Shown here piece after piece: positions 55,136-64,000 of a stretch of 64,000 bases of DNA. Every line of letters begins with the position of its first letter. The stretch's first letter is position 1. A program made the position numbers and the translations under genes. The notes under the pieces were generated by a model that saw nothing but the letters and a program-made list of their open reading frames with translations, did not search any database and had not been told where the DNA came from. Where the stretch lies: assembly GCF_003010965.1 (NCBI RefSeq), contig NZ_PGGM01000003.1, positions 434,001 to 498,000 of the forward strand, read 5' to 3'. This stretch comes from Phyllobacterium sophorae (GTDB taxonomy: Bacteria > Pseudomonadota > Alphaproteobacteria > Rhizobiales > Rhizobiaceae).

Positions 55136-57058
55136 TTAAACATTATAGTGCAGGAGTGCCACCGCATAGGGTTTCAATTGAAGCTCATGCTGGTGTTTGC
55201 CAACAGTCGATTTCTTTGCCACCCGGGTCCCAGGAAAACTATCCTCGTCGATCATCATAATTGTCAGTGCGCTCTTTGGGGACGACCCTGGATCGACTGT
55301 CACGGTAAGCAGCTCTGAGGTAATGTTCGAAAGAATGACGGTACGTCGTCCCACGCTGTCGCGGCATGCCAGCGACAATACTTTCGTCTGGTCCTCCGAA
55401 CAGCTTTCGACCACCGATTGCCCGGCCAGGTTGCTCAGCTGTCTGACGATGTGGAATGCAGGATACCTGTTGTCCGCACCGTCAAGAAGTCCGGCCGGGC
55501 CCAACAGGCTAGCAGGAACAAATGCGGAAATGTCGTGTTCGGCGATACGCGCTGCATAGCCAGCGATAAACGAAGCGGCAAACAACCCATGCTGCCGCGG
55601 GTCCGTTTTGGCCATTGTCTTGCGTTCAATTGCATTATCGAAGACCCGCGAACCATAGGGATTTTGGCGCATTGCAATGAATGATGGGCCCAGACAATAG
55701 CTGCGATTGTTGCCCATGATCTGCCTTGCGGATCGAAAGATGAACGGCAAGGCTTCGAGCGTCTGCATGACGCTGGTGTCGTCGGCGGCATGGACAAGAG
55801 GATTCGTGCCGTGGGTGACAAAGTCGAGCAGTTCCACCGGTGGCCGTTTGCGATTGAGTTCGGTGAAGTAGCTCACCATACCCCCGCCAATGGCCAGACC
55901 GGGAAAGGCCCCGCGGGCCGACCTGTAAATGTCCGACAGCGGTGGGCATTCCGGCCAGGCACTTCCTGGTGGCGTCGACTGACGATCGGCGGATGGGCAC
56001 ACAACCATCGCGTCCAGTTTAAGTCCGGATCGCTGGATTTTCGTCGCAAGCGCGCCGAACTCATCATCCAAATTGCCACCGGCAGCGGCGATATATTCAA
56101 GCCTGATCGGGCATTTTGTCCGACTTTGCACACCGGCATACCCGTTCAGTTCCTCTTGGCCGTGGCCTGCCGTTGAATCGAGATGACAAAGGAGAAAACC
56201 CGGCGCGATGTCTTCCAGTACTGCGTAATGATCAAGCGTTTCGTGCAACGCTTCAGGCATTATCAGCAGTCCCGTTTGTGCAAACTTGCGGCCCGATGGC
56301 CTATTGGAAACATGCACCGGAACGAAATTCGCGCTGTCGGCACGGCTCGTTGCCGATGGTGATACTTTGAGGACGAGTTCAATGCTCTGGGTATTGGCCG
56401 TGGCAGCCGGCATGATGTACGGCCAAGGCAAGGCGAGTGGACGGACGTAGGTTTTGTAAGAGGCGTCCGACCAGTTGCGCTGATCTTCCATCTCAAACGC
56501 ATCGCCAACAAATCGACAGGTAGCCTCTATTCCCTCTGCCGGCATGTGCGTCAGCGAACAGACCGATTTGAACGGCTGCCAGGGGTCGATCAGGTCAGGA
56601 AAGACCGCATCTTCTTGCGTGCCGTCACAATGCCCGACAGTAACGCATCTTCCGGCTACGCCAACAATCGGGTGTAACACGCAAAACCCGCAGCGATTGG
56701 TCTCGAAGTCGCACTCCGGCGTCGCAGTTACCGAGAAATTCAGCGTCCCGTCAGCGTGACCTCGAATTGCCGCCGCGTAATTCAAACCTTCGCAGCGTGC
56801 CGCGTAACGCACCTCGAAATATTCAGCCTGTCTATCGACGGTCAGTTCGCTGATAACCGGATCAAATGTGCCCCAGTCACGGTCGCGAACGACGTAGGCG
56901 ATGGCACGAAGGATCTCGTATCCCTTAAAACGGATGGCTCTCAAGTTCCCTTGTGCCAACTCAACCGCCAGTTCCCCGGCGCTCAATCGCTGTACATCGG
57001 CCACTGGGGCGTCCGTTCCAAAAAGTCTGACTGAACGCGATGGGCCGGCTGTCGTCAT
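55136..57058 (-). CDS. apnL: D-apionate lactonase
   Basis: 640 aa. The N-terminal beta domain includes TNRCGFCVLHPIVGVAGR and the family's long conserved stretch around FEMEDQRNWSDASYKTYVRP. A barrel-like middle and C-terminal beta domain follow. This matches D-apionate lactonases, which hydrolyse D-apionolactone to D-apionate in apiose catabolism. Its ATG overlaps the apsD stop by four bases, tying it to the oxidation step that makes its substrate. No signal peptide; cytoplasmic. Confidence 0.8.
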   Translation of the reverse strand: MTTAGPSRSVRLFGTDAPVADVQRLSAGELAVELAQGNLRAIRFKGYEILRAIAYVVRDRDWGTFDPVISELTVDRQAEYFEVRYAARCEGLNYAAAIRGHADGTLNFSVTATPECDFETNRCGFCVLHPIVGVAGRCVTVGHCDGTQEDAVFPDLIDPWQPFKSVCSLTHMPAEGIEATCRFVGDAFEMEDQRNWSDASYKTYVRPLALPWPYIMPAATANTQSIELVLKVSPSATSRADSANFVPVHVSNRPSGRKFAQTGLLIMPEALHETLDHYAVLEDIAPGFLLCHLDSTAGHGQEELNGYAGVQSRTKCPIRLEYIAAAGGNLDDEFGALATKIQRSGLKLDAMVVCPSADRQSTPPGSAWPECPPLSDIYRSARGAFPGLAIGGGMVSYFTELNRKRPPVELLDFVTHGTNPLVHAADDTSVMQTLEALPFIFRSARQIMGNNRSYCLGPSFIAMRQNPYGSRVFDNAIERKTMAKTDPRQHGLFAASFIAGYAARIAEHDISAFVPASLLGPAGLLDGADNRYPAFHIVRQLSNLAGQSVVESCSEDQTKVLSLACRDSVGRRTVILSNITSELLTVTVDPGSSPKSALTIMMIDEDSFPGTRVAKKSTVGKHQHELQLKPYAVALLHYNV

Positions 57059-58083
57059 GCCACAGCTTTCACGTCCACCGACGCAAGATTATCGGCGGCC
57101 GACTGATATGCGGCCGCCACCAGAGCCATGGTTTTCAAATTATCCCGCCCTGACGTTTCCGGCGCTCGTTGAGAAGCAAGGCACGCCACCCAGTGTTGTT
57201 GAATGTTGTAGACACTTTCCTGAATATTGTGCCATGGCCTGCTCGCCCAATCGTGCAGGACTGGAGTAACCATGTGTTTCTCGGTAACGCCCTCACTGTG
57301 TATCGTCAGTTCGTAATTTGCCGACAACCTGATCGTACCGCGGCTGCCGTCAATTTCCAGCAATGTCTGCGGGAAAAGCTCTTCTTGCAACGAGGTTGCA
57401 TAGCTGCAGTCGCAAATGCTGTTTACACCGCTTTCGTGAACCATCAGCATTGTGGCGACATCTTCGCCCCTGATCCTCGGATTGACCGTCCTTGTCGCCG
57501 CTGACAAATGGCTGACATCCCCAAACAGGAAGCGGGCAATATCAAGCATATGAATACCGAGGTCCTCGATAATGAATCGATCTGATGTGGCAAGGTATGG
57601 CTGGCCCGAGAATACGTCATAGGCCGAACGGAAGGACACCCTACCCCAGAAAACTTCGCCGATGCGGCCAATATCAAGAAGCGCACGAACGGCGCGAAGC
57701 GGTGCCTGCCAGCGAAAATTCTCGTGCACCATCAAAGTTACACCGGCACGTTCGCATGTATCAACCATTGCCCGGGCATCGATCAGGTTTTCGGCGAAGG
57801 GTTTCTGGCATATGACTGGAAGGCCGGCACTGGCGGCCAGTTCGACGAGGGGCCTGTGTGTTTTGACAGTCGTTGCGATATCGACGAAGTCGAGAGTTTC
57901 CCGGGCAATCATTTGTGCCGCATCGGTATAGAGCCGCGAAACCCCAAACCTCTCCCCTGCTTGCTTCAGCCTGGCTTCGTCGCGATCACAAAGAGCCGTG
58001 ATGGTAACCCCGTCGATTTCCTGCCAGGCATGCAGATGATTGTGCGCAAAGAAGCCGCAACCGATCAGACCTCCTTTCAACAT
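57055..58083 (-). CDS. apsD: Gfo/Idh/MocA oxidoreductase, probable D-apiose dehydrogenase
   Basis: 342 aa. The Rossmann motif is GLIGCGFFAHNHLHAW, the family lysine lies in VICQKPFAENL (usual EKP is QKP here), and the catalytic segment is IIEDLGIHMLDIARFLFG. Members oxidise sugars with NAD(P). Position directly before apnL and beside a ribose-type importer points to D-apiose dehydrogenase, giving D-apionolactone. It follows the permease gene by two bases. Confidence 0.8.
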   Translation of the reverse strand: MLKGGLIGCGFFAHNHLHAWQEIDGVTITALCDRDEARLKQAGERFGVSRLYTDAAQMIARETLDFVDIATTVKTHRPLVELAASAGLPVICQKPFAENLIDARAMVDTCERAGVTLMVHENFRWQAPLRAVRALLDIGRIGEVFWGRVSFRSAYDVFSGQPYLATSDRFIIEDLGIHMLDIARFLFGDVSHLSAATRTVNPRIRGEDVATMLMVHESGVNSICDCSYATSLQEELFPQTLLEIDGSRGTIRLSANYELTIHSEGVTEKHMVTPVLHDWASRPWHNIQESVYNIQQHWVACLASQRAPETSGRDNLKTMALVAAAYQSAADNLASVDVKAVA

Positions 58084-58085
58084 GT

Positions 58086-59153
58086 TTAACCTCCGATCGC
58101 CGCCTGCTGCTGCAGGGCCAGTTTTTGTTGCAATCTTCGCTGGAACTGATCAACAACAACGGCAGCAATAATTACCAGGCCCTTGATGACGATCTGCCAG
58201 AACGAGCTGACACCCATCATGACGAGGCCATCGGAGAGAATTCCGATCACAAATGCGCCAACAATTGTGCCGCCGATCCTGCCGCGGCCGCCGGACATTG
58301 AGGTTCCGCCAAGGACTGCCGCAGCGATCGCGTTAAGTTCGAAGCTTTCACCTGTTGCTGGGTGAGCCGCCACCAGTTCGGAGGAAATGATCAGGCCGAC
58401 GATCGCTGCACAGAAGCCCGAGAACATATAGACGAACATCTTCACGCGATTGACGCGCACGCCGGACAAGGCCGCTGCCCGTTCGTTGCCGCCGACAGCA
58501 TAGATGAAGCGTCCGAGCGGCGTACGCATGGCAATATAGGCCGCGGCGCATCCGACAATGACGAGCAGCCAAATTGACACGGGGATACCGAGGATCAGCC
58601 CTGATCCGAGAAAGGGAAATCCTGTCGTTCCAAGCTCGGCATTGCCTACAAGGTTGGGAAACGTGCGCCCGTCGGATGAAAGGAGCGCAAAGCCGCGTGC
58701 CACATAAAGTGTGCCAAGTGTGGCGATGAATGGTGCGACATTCAGCCGGGTTATGAGAAATCCATTGAGTGCTCCAATCAATACACCGACAGCCAATGTA
58801 ATCAAAATGACCTCGATAACATTGAAATAAACGGTATAGCCGATCGGGCCAAGGTTGAGCCCATTCATGATCAGTCCGCCTGCAACCATCCCGGACAGAC
58901 CAACGATCGATCCAACGGAAAGATCAATACCTCCCGTGATGATGACGAATGTCATGCCGATCGCAAGGAACGCATTGAGCGCCACGTGTTTCGACATGAT
59001 TACCATGTTGGCAGTGCTCAGGAAATTTGGCGCGGCAAAGGAGAAGAAGATCAGGACAAGAAACAGGGCGATGAAGGTGCGCATGTGCAGCAGCGCCATC
59101 ACAGCGGAACTTGAATTCAACCCGGGTGCCTGCTTGGCGATGGTAGCACTCAT
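58086..59153 (-). CDS. Sugar ABC importer permease (RbsC-like)
   Basis: 355 aa, eight to ten helices. Motifs include GMTFVIITGGIDLSVGSIVG and NAIAAAVLGGTSMSGGRGRI, hallmarks of ribose/pentose permeases. Overlaps the ATPase gene by four bases. Probably imports apiose. Confidence 0.92.
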   Translation of the reverse strand: MSATIAKQAPGLNSSSAVMALLHMRTFIALFLVLIFFSFAAPNFLSTANMVIMSKHVALNAFLAIGMTFVIITGGIDLSVGSIVGLSGMVAGGLIMNGLNLGPIGYTVYFNVIEVILITLAVGVLIGALNGFLITRLNVAPFIATLGTLYVARGFALLSSDGRTFPNLVGNAELGTTGFPFLGSGLILGIPVSIWLLVIVGCAAAYIAMRTPLGRFIYAVGGNERAAALSGVRVNRVKMFVYMFSGFCAAIVGLIISSELVAAHPATGESFELNAIAAAVLGGTSMSGGRGRIGGTIVGAFVIGILSDGLVMMGVSSFWQIVIKGLVIIAAVVVDQFQRRLQQKLALQQQAAIGG

Positions 59154-60700
59154 GATCGCGCCTCCGCTGTTGGATTGTTGACGTCGTGCCCGATGCTCGA
59201 TGCTGAAACCACAGCCTCTTCCGTGGCCTCATCGCGCTTAAAATCGCCGGTGATGCGGCCTTTCGACATGACGATGATGCGGTCCGACAACGCCATGACC
59301 TCTTCGAGATCGGAGGTGACGAACAAAATTCCGAGCCCATCGGCTGCAAGCTTGCGCATGGTGCGGAACACCTCCGCCTTGGCGCCAATGTCGATGCCCC
59401 TGCTCGGCTCGTCCATGAGCAGGACTTTGGGATCGGTCATCAAGGCCTTGCCGATGACCACTTTCTGCTGGTTTCCGCCCGACAGCGACGCCACCTCGTT
59501 TTCCGGGTTCGCAATCTTGATGGCAAGACTGCGAATATAGCTTGCGACGGCGGAACGTTCTTTCCTGCGGTCGATCTGCACGCCTCGCACGTAATTCCAA
59601 AGACTTGCCAAGGTCATATTATCGCTGACCGACATGATCTGGATCAGACCCTCGGCCTTGCGGTCTTCAGGTATGAGCGCTAGACCGCCATTCATCCGAT
59701 CAAGGACATCTGCTGTTGGCAATCGTTTATTGTCGACTCTAATCGTGCCGCCCGCATGTCTGTGACGGCCGATAATGCAGTCGAACAATTCTGTTCGCCC
59801 CGCCCCCATGAGGCCATAGATGCCGATGATTTCACCCGCCCGTAGCGAAAGCGAAACGTGGTCGACGGTATAACCACCGCCTTGCCTGGGGAGTGTGACA
59901 TCCTCGATGCGCAATATCTCCTGGCCGTATTTGTGCTCAGCCGTCTTGGCGTAGTCTTTGGAGGATGCCCCGATCATGCTACGGACGATCCACGGCACAT
60001 CGACATCCTGCATCGATCTTGAGCCGGTAATATTCCCGTCCCTGAGGACAGTGATGAAATCACCGATGCGAACCAGTTCCTCAAGCCGATGCGAAATGTA
60101 AACGATGGCAACCCCTTGGGCTTTCAGTTCGGCAATGACGCGGAACAGGATTTCGACCTCCGTGGCGCTTAATGCGGATGTCGGCTCGTCCATGATGAGA
60201 ATGCTCGCGTTCTGGGACAAAGCCTTGGCAATCTCGACGATCTGTTGCTGGCCAATGCGCAGTTCTCCGACGGGCCGGTCAACCGGAATATCGTGTTCCA
60301 GGCGGCGCATCAGCGCGCGCGCCTTTTCTTCCTGCGCTTTGCGGTCGATATCCACGCGAAAACGGCATTGCTCGCGGGTGATGAAAATATTCTCGGCAAC
60401 CGTCATATTCGGGAACAGGTTAAGTTCCTGAAAGACAATGCCTATGCCGTTTTCAATGGCGTCCTTGGTGCTTGCCAGGCGCACCGGTTCGCCGCCAAGC
60501 AGTATGGTACCCTCCGTGGGTTGTTCAACGCCGGCGATAATCTTCATGAGGGTGGATTTGCCAGCACCATTTTCGCCGACAAGCACGTTCACAGCGCTCT
60601 TGCGAACGTCGAAATCCACAGACTTGAGTGCTACCGTTCCAGGGTAAACCTTGGTTGCGCCGCGGACGCTGAGTACGACATCCTGATCAATCGGGTTCAT
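59150..60700 (-). CDS. Sugar ABC importer ATPase (RbsA-like, duplicated domain)
   Basis: 516 aa with two ABC domains. The first has GENGAGKSTLMKIIAG, signature LRIGQQQIVEIAKAL and ILIMDEPTSAL. The second has a degenerate Walker A (GLMGAGRTEL), then LSGGNQQKVVIGKAL and VLLMDEPSRGIDIGAK. This is the RbsA/XylG arrangement. Its start overlaps the DUF2291 stop by one base. Confidence 0.95.
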   Translation of the reverse strand: MNPIDQDVVLSVRGATKVYPGTVALKSVDFDVRKSAVNVLVGENGAGKSTLMKIIAGVEQPTEGTILLGGEPVRLASTKDAIENGIGIVFQELNLFPNMTVAENIFITREQCRFRVDIDRKAQEEKARALMRRLEHDIPVDRPVGELRIGQQQIVEIAKALSQNASILIMDEPTSALSATEVEILFRVIAELKAQGVAIVYISHRLEELVRIGDFITVLRDGNITGSRSMQDVDVPWIVRSMIGASSKDYAKTAEHKYGQEILRIEDVTLPRQGGGYTVDHVSLSLRAGEIIGIYGLMGAGRTELFDCIIGRHRHAGGTIRVDNKRLPTADVLDRMNGGLALIPEDRKAEGLIQIMSVSDNMTLASLWNYVRGVQIDRRKERSAVASYIRSLAIKIANPENEVASLSGGNQQKVVIGKALMTDPKVLLMDEPSRGIDIGAKAEVFRTMRKLAADGLGILFVTSDLEEVMALSDRIIVMSKGRITGDFKRDEATEEAVVSASSIGHDVNNPTAEARS

Positions 60701-61383
60701 TACTGGCCACCTGTGACTGTAAGGTCAGACGGCGTGATCAGGATTTCTGCACCGGTCGTCGGGGTGACGAAAGCGCCGGTCAGGTGCACCAGTTTTCCGA
60801 TGAGATTTTCGCGGTCGAGCTTTGAAAGCTTGCTGTCGAAGACGTGGGTGTTCAGTGCCCGGCCAACATTGGCGTATTCGATCTGGTTCTTGAAGGCGCT
60901 AAACGGGATGAAAGGGAGTACATCACGCAAGGCAGTGCCGCGAACAACCGGGCCAAGCTGCACCTTGGCGTCACTCTTGCCATCCGCGTTGGTGTCGATC
61001 GTTAGATAGGCAGCTCTCGATTTGGTGTTGGCTTCGAGCACCTTGCCGTCGAGGTTGACGATGAAGCTATACGGATTCTGCGCAGGATTTTCGCTGTATC
61101 CATATTCGGGGCCAGCAGCTTTCGCATCGCGCGCCAAAGCTGATTGGACCTCGCCGAACGGACGAGCCTTTTCATGCATGAACGGCTCGATCTTGGGCAA
61201 CCATATGTCCGATACGACCTTGTCCGCATTGAAGTCGGACGAGTCGAAGAAGATTTCGATCTGCCCGGATGCCTTGGCATTTGTTACTTCATTCTTCTTC
61301 AGCTTGCAGCCCGATAGGCCAAGCGCCGCACCGGCAATCGAGACGGCGACAAGCAAATTCATTCTGACTGTCATCAATTTCAC
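60700..61383 (-). CDS. DUF2291 lipoprotein of the sugar importer
   Basis: 227 aa with a type II signal (lipobox LSGC at about residues 23-26). The mature part has KVVSDIWLPKIEPFMHEKAR and YGYSENPAQNPYSFIVNLDG, typical DUF2291. Such genes are found next to pentose ABC transporters; role unknown, perhaps a periplasmic partner of the importer. Confidence 0.88.
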   Translation of the reverse strand: MKLMTVRMNLLVAVSIAGAALGLSGCKLKKNEVTNAKASGQIEIFFDSSDFNADKVVSDIWLPKIEPFMHEKARPFGEVQSALARDAKAAGPEYGYSENPAQNPYSFIVNLDGKVLEANTKSRAAYLTIDTNADGKSDAKVQLGPVVRGTALRDVLPFIPFSAFKNQIEYANVGRALNTHVFDSKLSKLDRENLIGKLVHLTGAFVTPTTGAEILITPSDLTVTGGQ

Positions 61384-61450
61384 CCGCGAGCATCCAGTCT
61401 GAGAAAGTCTAAAGGGGCATGACGGATTGACCCCGTCATGCCCCTTCTGC

Positions 61451-62416
<966 letters not shown>

Positions 62417-62477
62417 TTACGATTGTTATTTCCAGGTGGTCTTGCCTGTCCTCCAACAGAGTTGGGCGCTCGGCAGA

Positions 62478-63302
62478 TCAGGTGATGCGCCGAATGCTTT
62501 CCGTGATCTCGTCGTGATTAAATACGTCCAGCCAGTCCGGCTGCATGATCCGCGGTTTGCCATTCTCGATGGCCTTGTTGCAGGCGTCCGAGAAGACACC
62601 TTCCACCTCGCCCATGATGACAGCACCAAGGATGTTCATATGGCCAAGCAGAAAATCACGGGCCGCGACCGGATCAACACCCCTGCGTACAACTTCATCC
62701 AGTGCGTCTTTCATGGCGACGAGCAAGGAAGCGCAAACAGTTTCCGAAAGGCCAGGTTCAAGCAAAGCCATCTGCTCGACTGTAACCCGGTGGGATCGAA
62801 GGATGGGCTTGTAGATCAGCTTGGCCACTTCCTCGCCTCGGGCGAAGTGCTCCTCGGGTCCTTGCATCAGCGCGCTGACAATCGACTGGGCGGCAGCCAC
62901 GCCACCGAAATAATCACGCTTTGCAGATAGATCTGTCTCATCGTTGAAGATTGGCGGATGGCAGGGATGCGTGACGAAATACGTAATGTCGTCGCGCTTC
63001 GGCAGATGCCCGGCAAACGGGGCTGCCGCATCGAGAATGATAATCATCGCCCCGGCTTCTACCTTGTCGACGATCTGCTGGGACACTGCCCGGATTGCCG
63101 TATCGGGTACAGCCAGAATAACGATCTGCGCTCCCTTCAGGCCTTCGTCCGGCGTTACGCAATCAACCCCGAGTGTGCTCTTAAGGCGAGTTTTGGCAGC
63201 CTCGTTGACTTCGACATGATCCACTTCAAATCGCGATCCCTTGAGATTTTTCGCGAGCCGCGTGCCCATTTTTCCGCCGGCACCGAGAAGTGCAATTTTC
63301 AT
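62478..63302 (-). CDS. apnO: D-apionate oxidoisomerase
   Basis: 274 aa, phosphogluconate-dehydrogenase-like fold. The Rossmann loop is IALLGAGGKMGTRLAKNL; other segments are IIILDAAAPFAGHLPKRDDI and THPCHPPIFNDETDLSAKRD. The size and sequence match D-apionate oxidoisomerases, which oxidise and isomerise D-apionate to 3-oxo-isoapionate. It is first in the minus-strand operon, 85 bases before the binding-protein gene, and divergent from the RuBisCO-like gene that would act later in the same pathway. Confidence 0.8.
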   Translation of the reverse strand: MKIALLGAGGKMGTRLAKNLKGSRFEVDHVEVNEAAKTRLKSTLGVDCVTPDEGLKGAQIVILAVPDTAIRAVSQQIVDKVEAGAMIIILDAAAPFAGHLPKRDDITYFVTHPCHPPIFNDETDLSAKRDYFGGVAAAQSIVSALMQGPEEHFARGEEVAKLIYKPILRSHRVTVEQMALLEPGLSETVCASLLVAMKDALDEVVRRGVDPVAARDFLLGHMNILGAVIMGEVEGVFSDACNKAIENGKPRIMQPDWLDVFNHDEITESIRRIT

Positions 63303-63429
63303 GAAGAAGCCTCCCTTGGATCATGTTGTGGCAATTTGTCGACCGGATATCACGTTGTCAACTGGTATAATGACTTGATAAGGTAATAATCGTACTGTTA
63401 TGTGTTTGGCGAGTGAAGGGGAGGAAAAA
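63303..63429. promoter_or_regulatory. Divergent promoter region apnO / RuBisCO-like gene
   Basis: 127 bases between two start codons pointing apart. It contains GGTATAATGACTTG near 63364, including a perfect TATAAT hexamer, and an AT-rich stretch (GGTAATAATCGTACTG). A GntR operator is expected here but I cannot define it with confidence. Confidence 0.45.
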
Positions 63430-64000
63430 GTGGACAGGATTTACGCTGAATATGATCTTGAGACACCGGGCGATCTGATCGACACGGCGGCCATCATCGC
63501 TGGAGAACAATCGTCAGGCACGTTCATGAAGCTTGCGGGGGAGACCGAGGCCCTCAAGGAAGCCTTTGGAGCGCGCATCGAGTCAATCCTTGAGACAGGT
63601 CAATTCGATAAGCCATCCCTCCCGTGTAAAATCGCTGGAACGAAATACACCCGCGGTAGAATTCGCCTTTCCTGGTCGCTTGCGAATATGGGCGTATCAT
63701 TGCCAAATGTCCTGGCGACCGTCGCCGGCAATCTCTTCGAATTGCGCGAGGTATCCGCACTTCGCCTTCTGGATGTCGAGTTTCCCCAAGAGTTCGCTCA
63801 AAAATATGCCGGTCCGCAGGCGGGGATCGCCGGGACGCGGTTGCTCACTGGCGTATCCTCGGGACCTTTGATCGGCACAATCATCAAGCCGAGCGTCGGC
63901 TTGAGCCCGGCGGAGACGGCCAGCCTGGTCTTGGAACTTGCCGAGGGCGGAATTGACTTTCTGAAGGATGATGAGCTGCAGGCCAATGGTCCACACTGCC
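63430..64000 (+). CDS. RuBisCO-like protein of the apionate pathway (3' end outside window)
   Basis: Starts at GTG 63430 with GGGGAGG five to six bases upstream; the frame is open to the window end (190 residues). Visible are GEQSSGTFMK (matching the Glu-60 region of RuBisCO), GTIIKPSVGLSP with the active-site lysine K153, and GGIDFLKDDEL with the carbamylated lysine K179 and metal ligands D181 and E182. Keeping these residues suggests enolase-type catalysis on a phosphorylated substrate. In apiose loci such proteins act on 3-oxo-isoapionate 4-phosphate as decarboxylase (OiaC) or transcarboxylase/hydrolase (OiaX); which one cannot be decided here. Confidence 0.85.
   Translation, partial: MDRIYAEYDLETPGDLIDTAAIIAGEQSSGTFMKLAGETEALKEAFGARIESILETGQFDKPSLPCKIAGTKYTRGRIRLSWSLANMGVSLPNVLATVAGNLFELREVSALRLLDVEFPQEFAQKYAGPQAGIAGTRLLTGVSSGPLIGTIIKPSVGLSPAETASLVLELAEGGIDFLKDDELQANGPHC

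Noticed and set aside
63533..63871. A 112-codon frame inside the RuBisCO-like gene
   Set aside because: It overlaps the GTG-started frame that has the conserved RuBisCO residues; a shadow.

Overview
The window looks like an accessory region of an alphaproteobacterium of the Rhizobiaceae/Hyphomicrobiales type. The clues are several DUF1127 and DUF982 small proteins, an IS1595-type transposase of rhizobial flavour, a sugar ABC transporter with a DUF2291 lipoprotein, and an apiose-type catabolic operon beside a RuBisCO-like protein. I saw no rRNA, tRNA or CRISPR array. Gene calls rest on reading the translations by eye; no database search was possible.

1-4.3 kb: the C-terminal part of an FtsH-like (M41, HEAGH) protease, a Phd/YefM-like small protein, a frameshifted small gene, a PIN-domain (VapC-like) protein behind a 66-aa ORF, and unknown small genes. 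4.6-11.2 kb: a Tn7-like transposition module, tnsA-tnsB-tnsC-tniQ, with a hairpin-rich leader containing tiny ORFs, a clear terminator after tniQ, and TGAGGC-type repeats beyond it. 11.7-13.7 kb: an unknown gene, an MFS fragment and decayed small genes. 13.7-16.3 kb: an IS1595 transposase gene cut in two by a 1577-bp IS21-like cassette (14118-15694). The cassette has matching ends and a 5-bp target duplication, and carries an alpha/beta hydrolase instead of a transposase.

16.6-30 kb: mostly intact chromosomal-type genes. They include a lipoprotein, the Kup potassium transporter, IS110 and response-regulator remnants, LysR with an epoxide-hydrolase-like enzyme and DUF2798, a YeeE/YedE transporter, msrBA, an EamA transporter, TetR divergent from a DUF417 (YkgB/RclC-like) membrane protein with three matching operators, a DUF1127 protein and a thioredoxin reductase. 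This stretch has a redox and reactive-oxygen flavour. 30-35.3 kb: two paralogous exported epoxide hydrolases surrounded by decayed cassettes, one of which duplicates the remnants at 12.6-13.1 kb. 35-39.3 kb: a pseudogene field with VOC, DUF982, FtsH-like, enolase-superfamily, flavin monooxygenase and GAPDH-like fragments.

39.9-53.9 kb: a DHA2-type MFS exporter, an MmcQ/YjbR protein, an MHS-type MFS importer, and an amino-acid or polyamine module (Lrp/AsnC regulator, polar amino acid ABC importer, FAD-dependent amine oxidase). These are followed by an NAD(P)-binding epimerase-like protein, a YbaK-type deacylase, a DUF1127 protein and a LysR regulator. 54.3-64 kb: a D-apiose/apionate catabolic locus. 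On the minus strand lie apnO, a ribose-type ABC importer (binding protein, DUF2291, ATPase, permease), apsD, apnL and a GntR regulator. Divergent from apnO, a RuBisCO-like protein gene starts at a GTG and runs off the window. Together they would import apiose, oxidise it to apionolactone, open the lactone, oxidise and isomerise apionate, and process the later phosphorylated intermediate.
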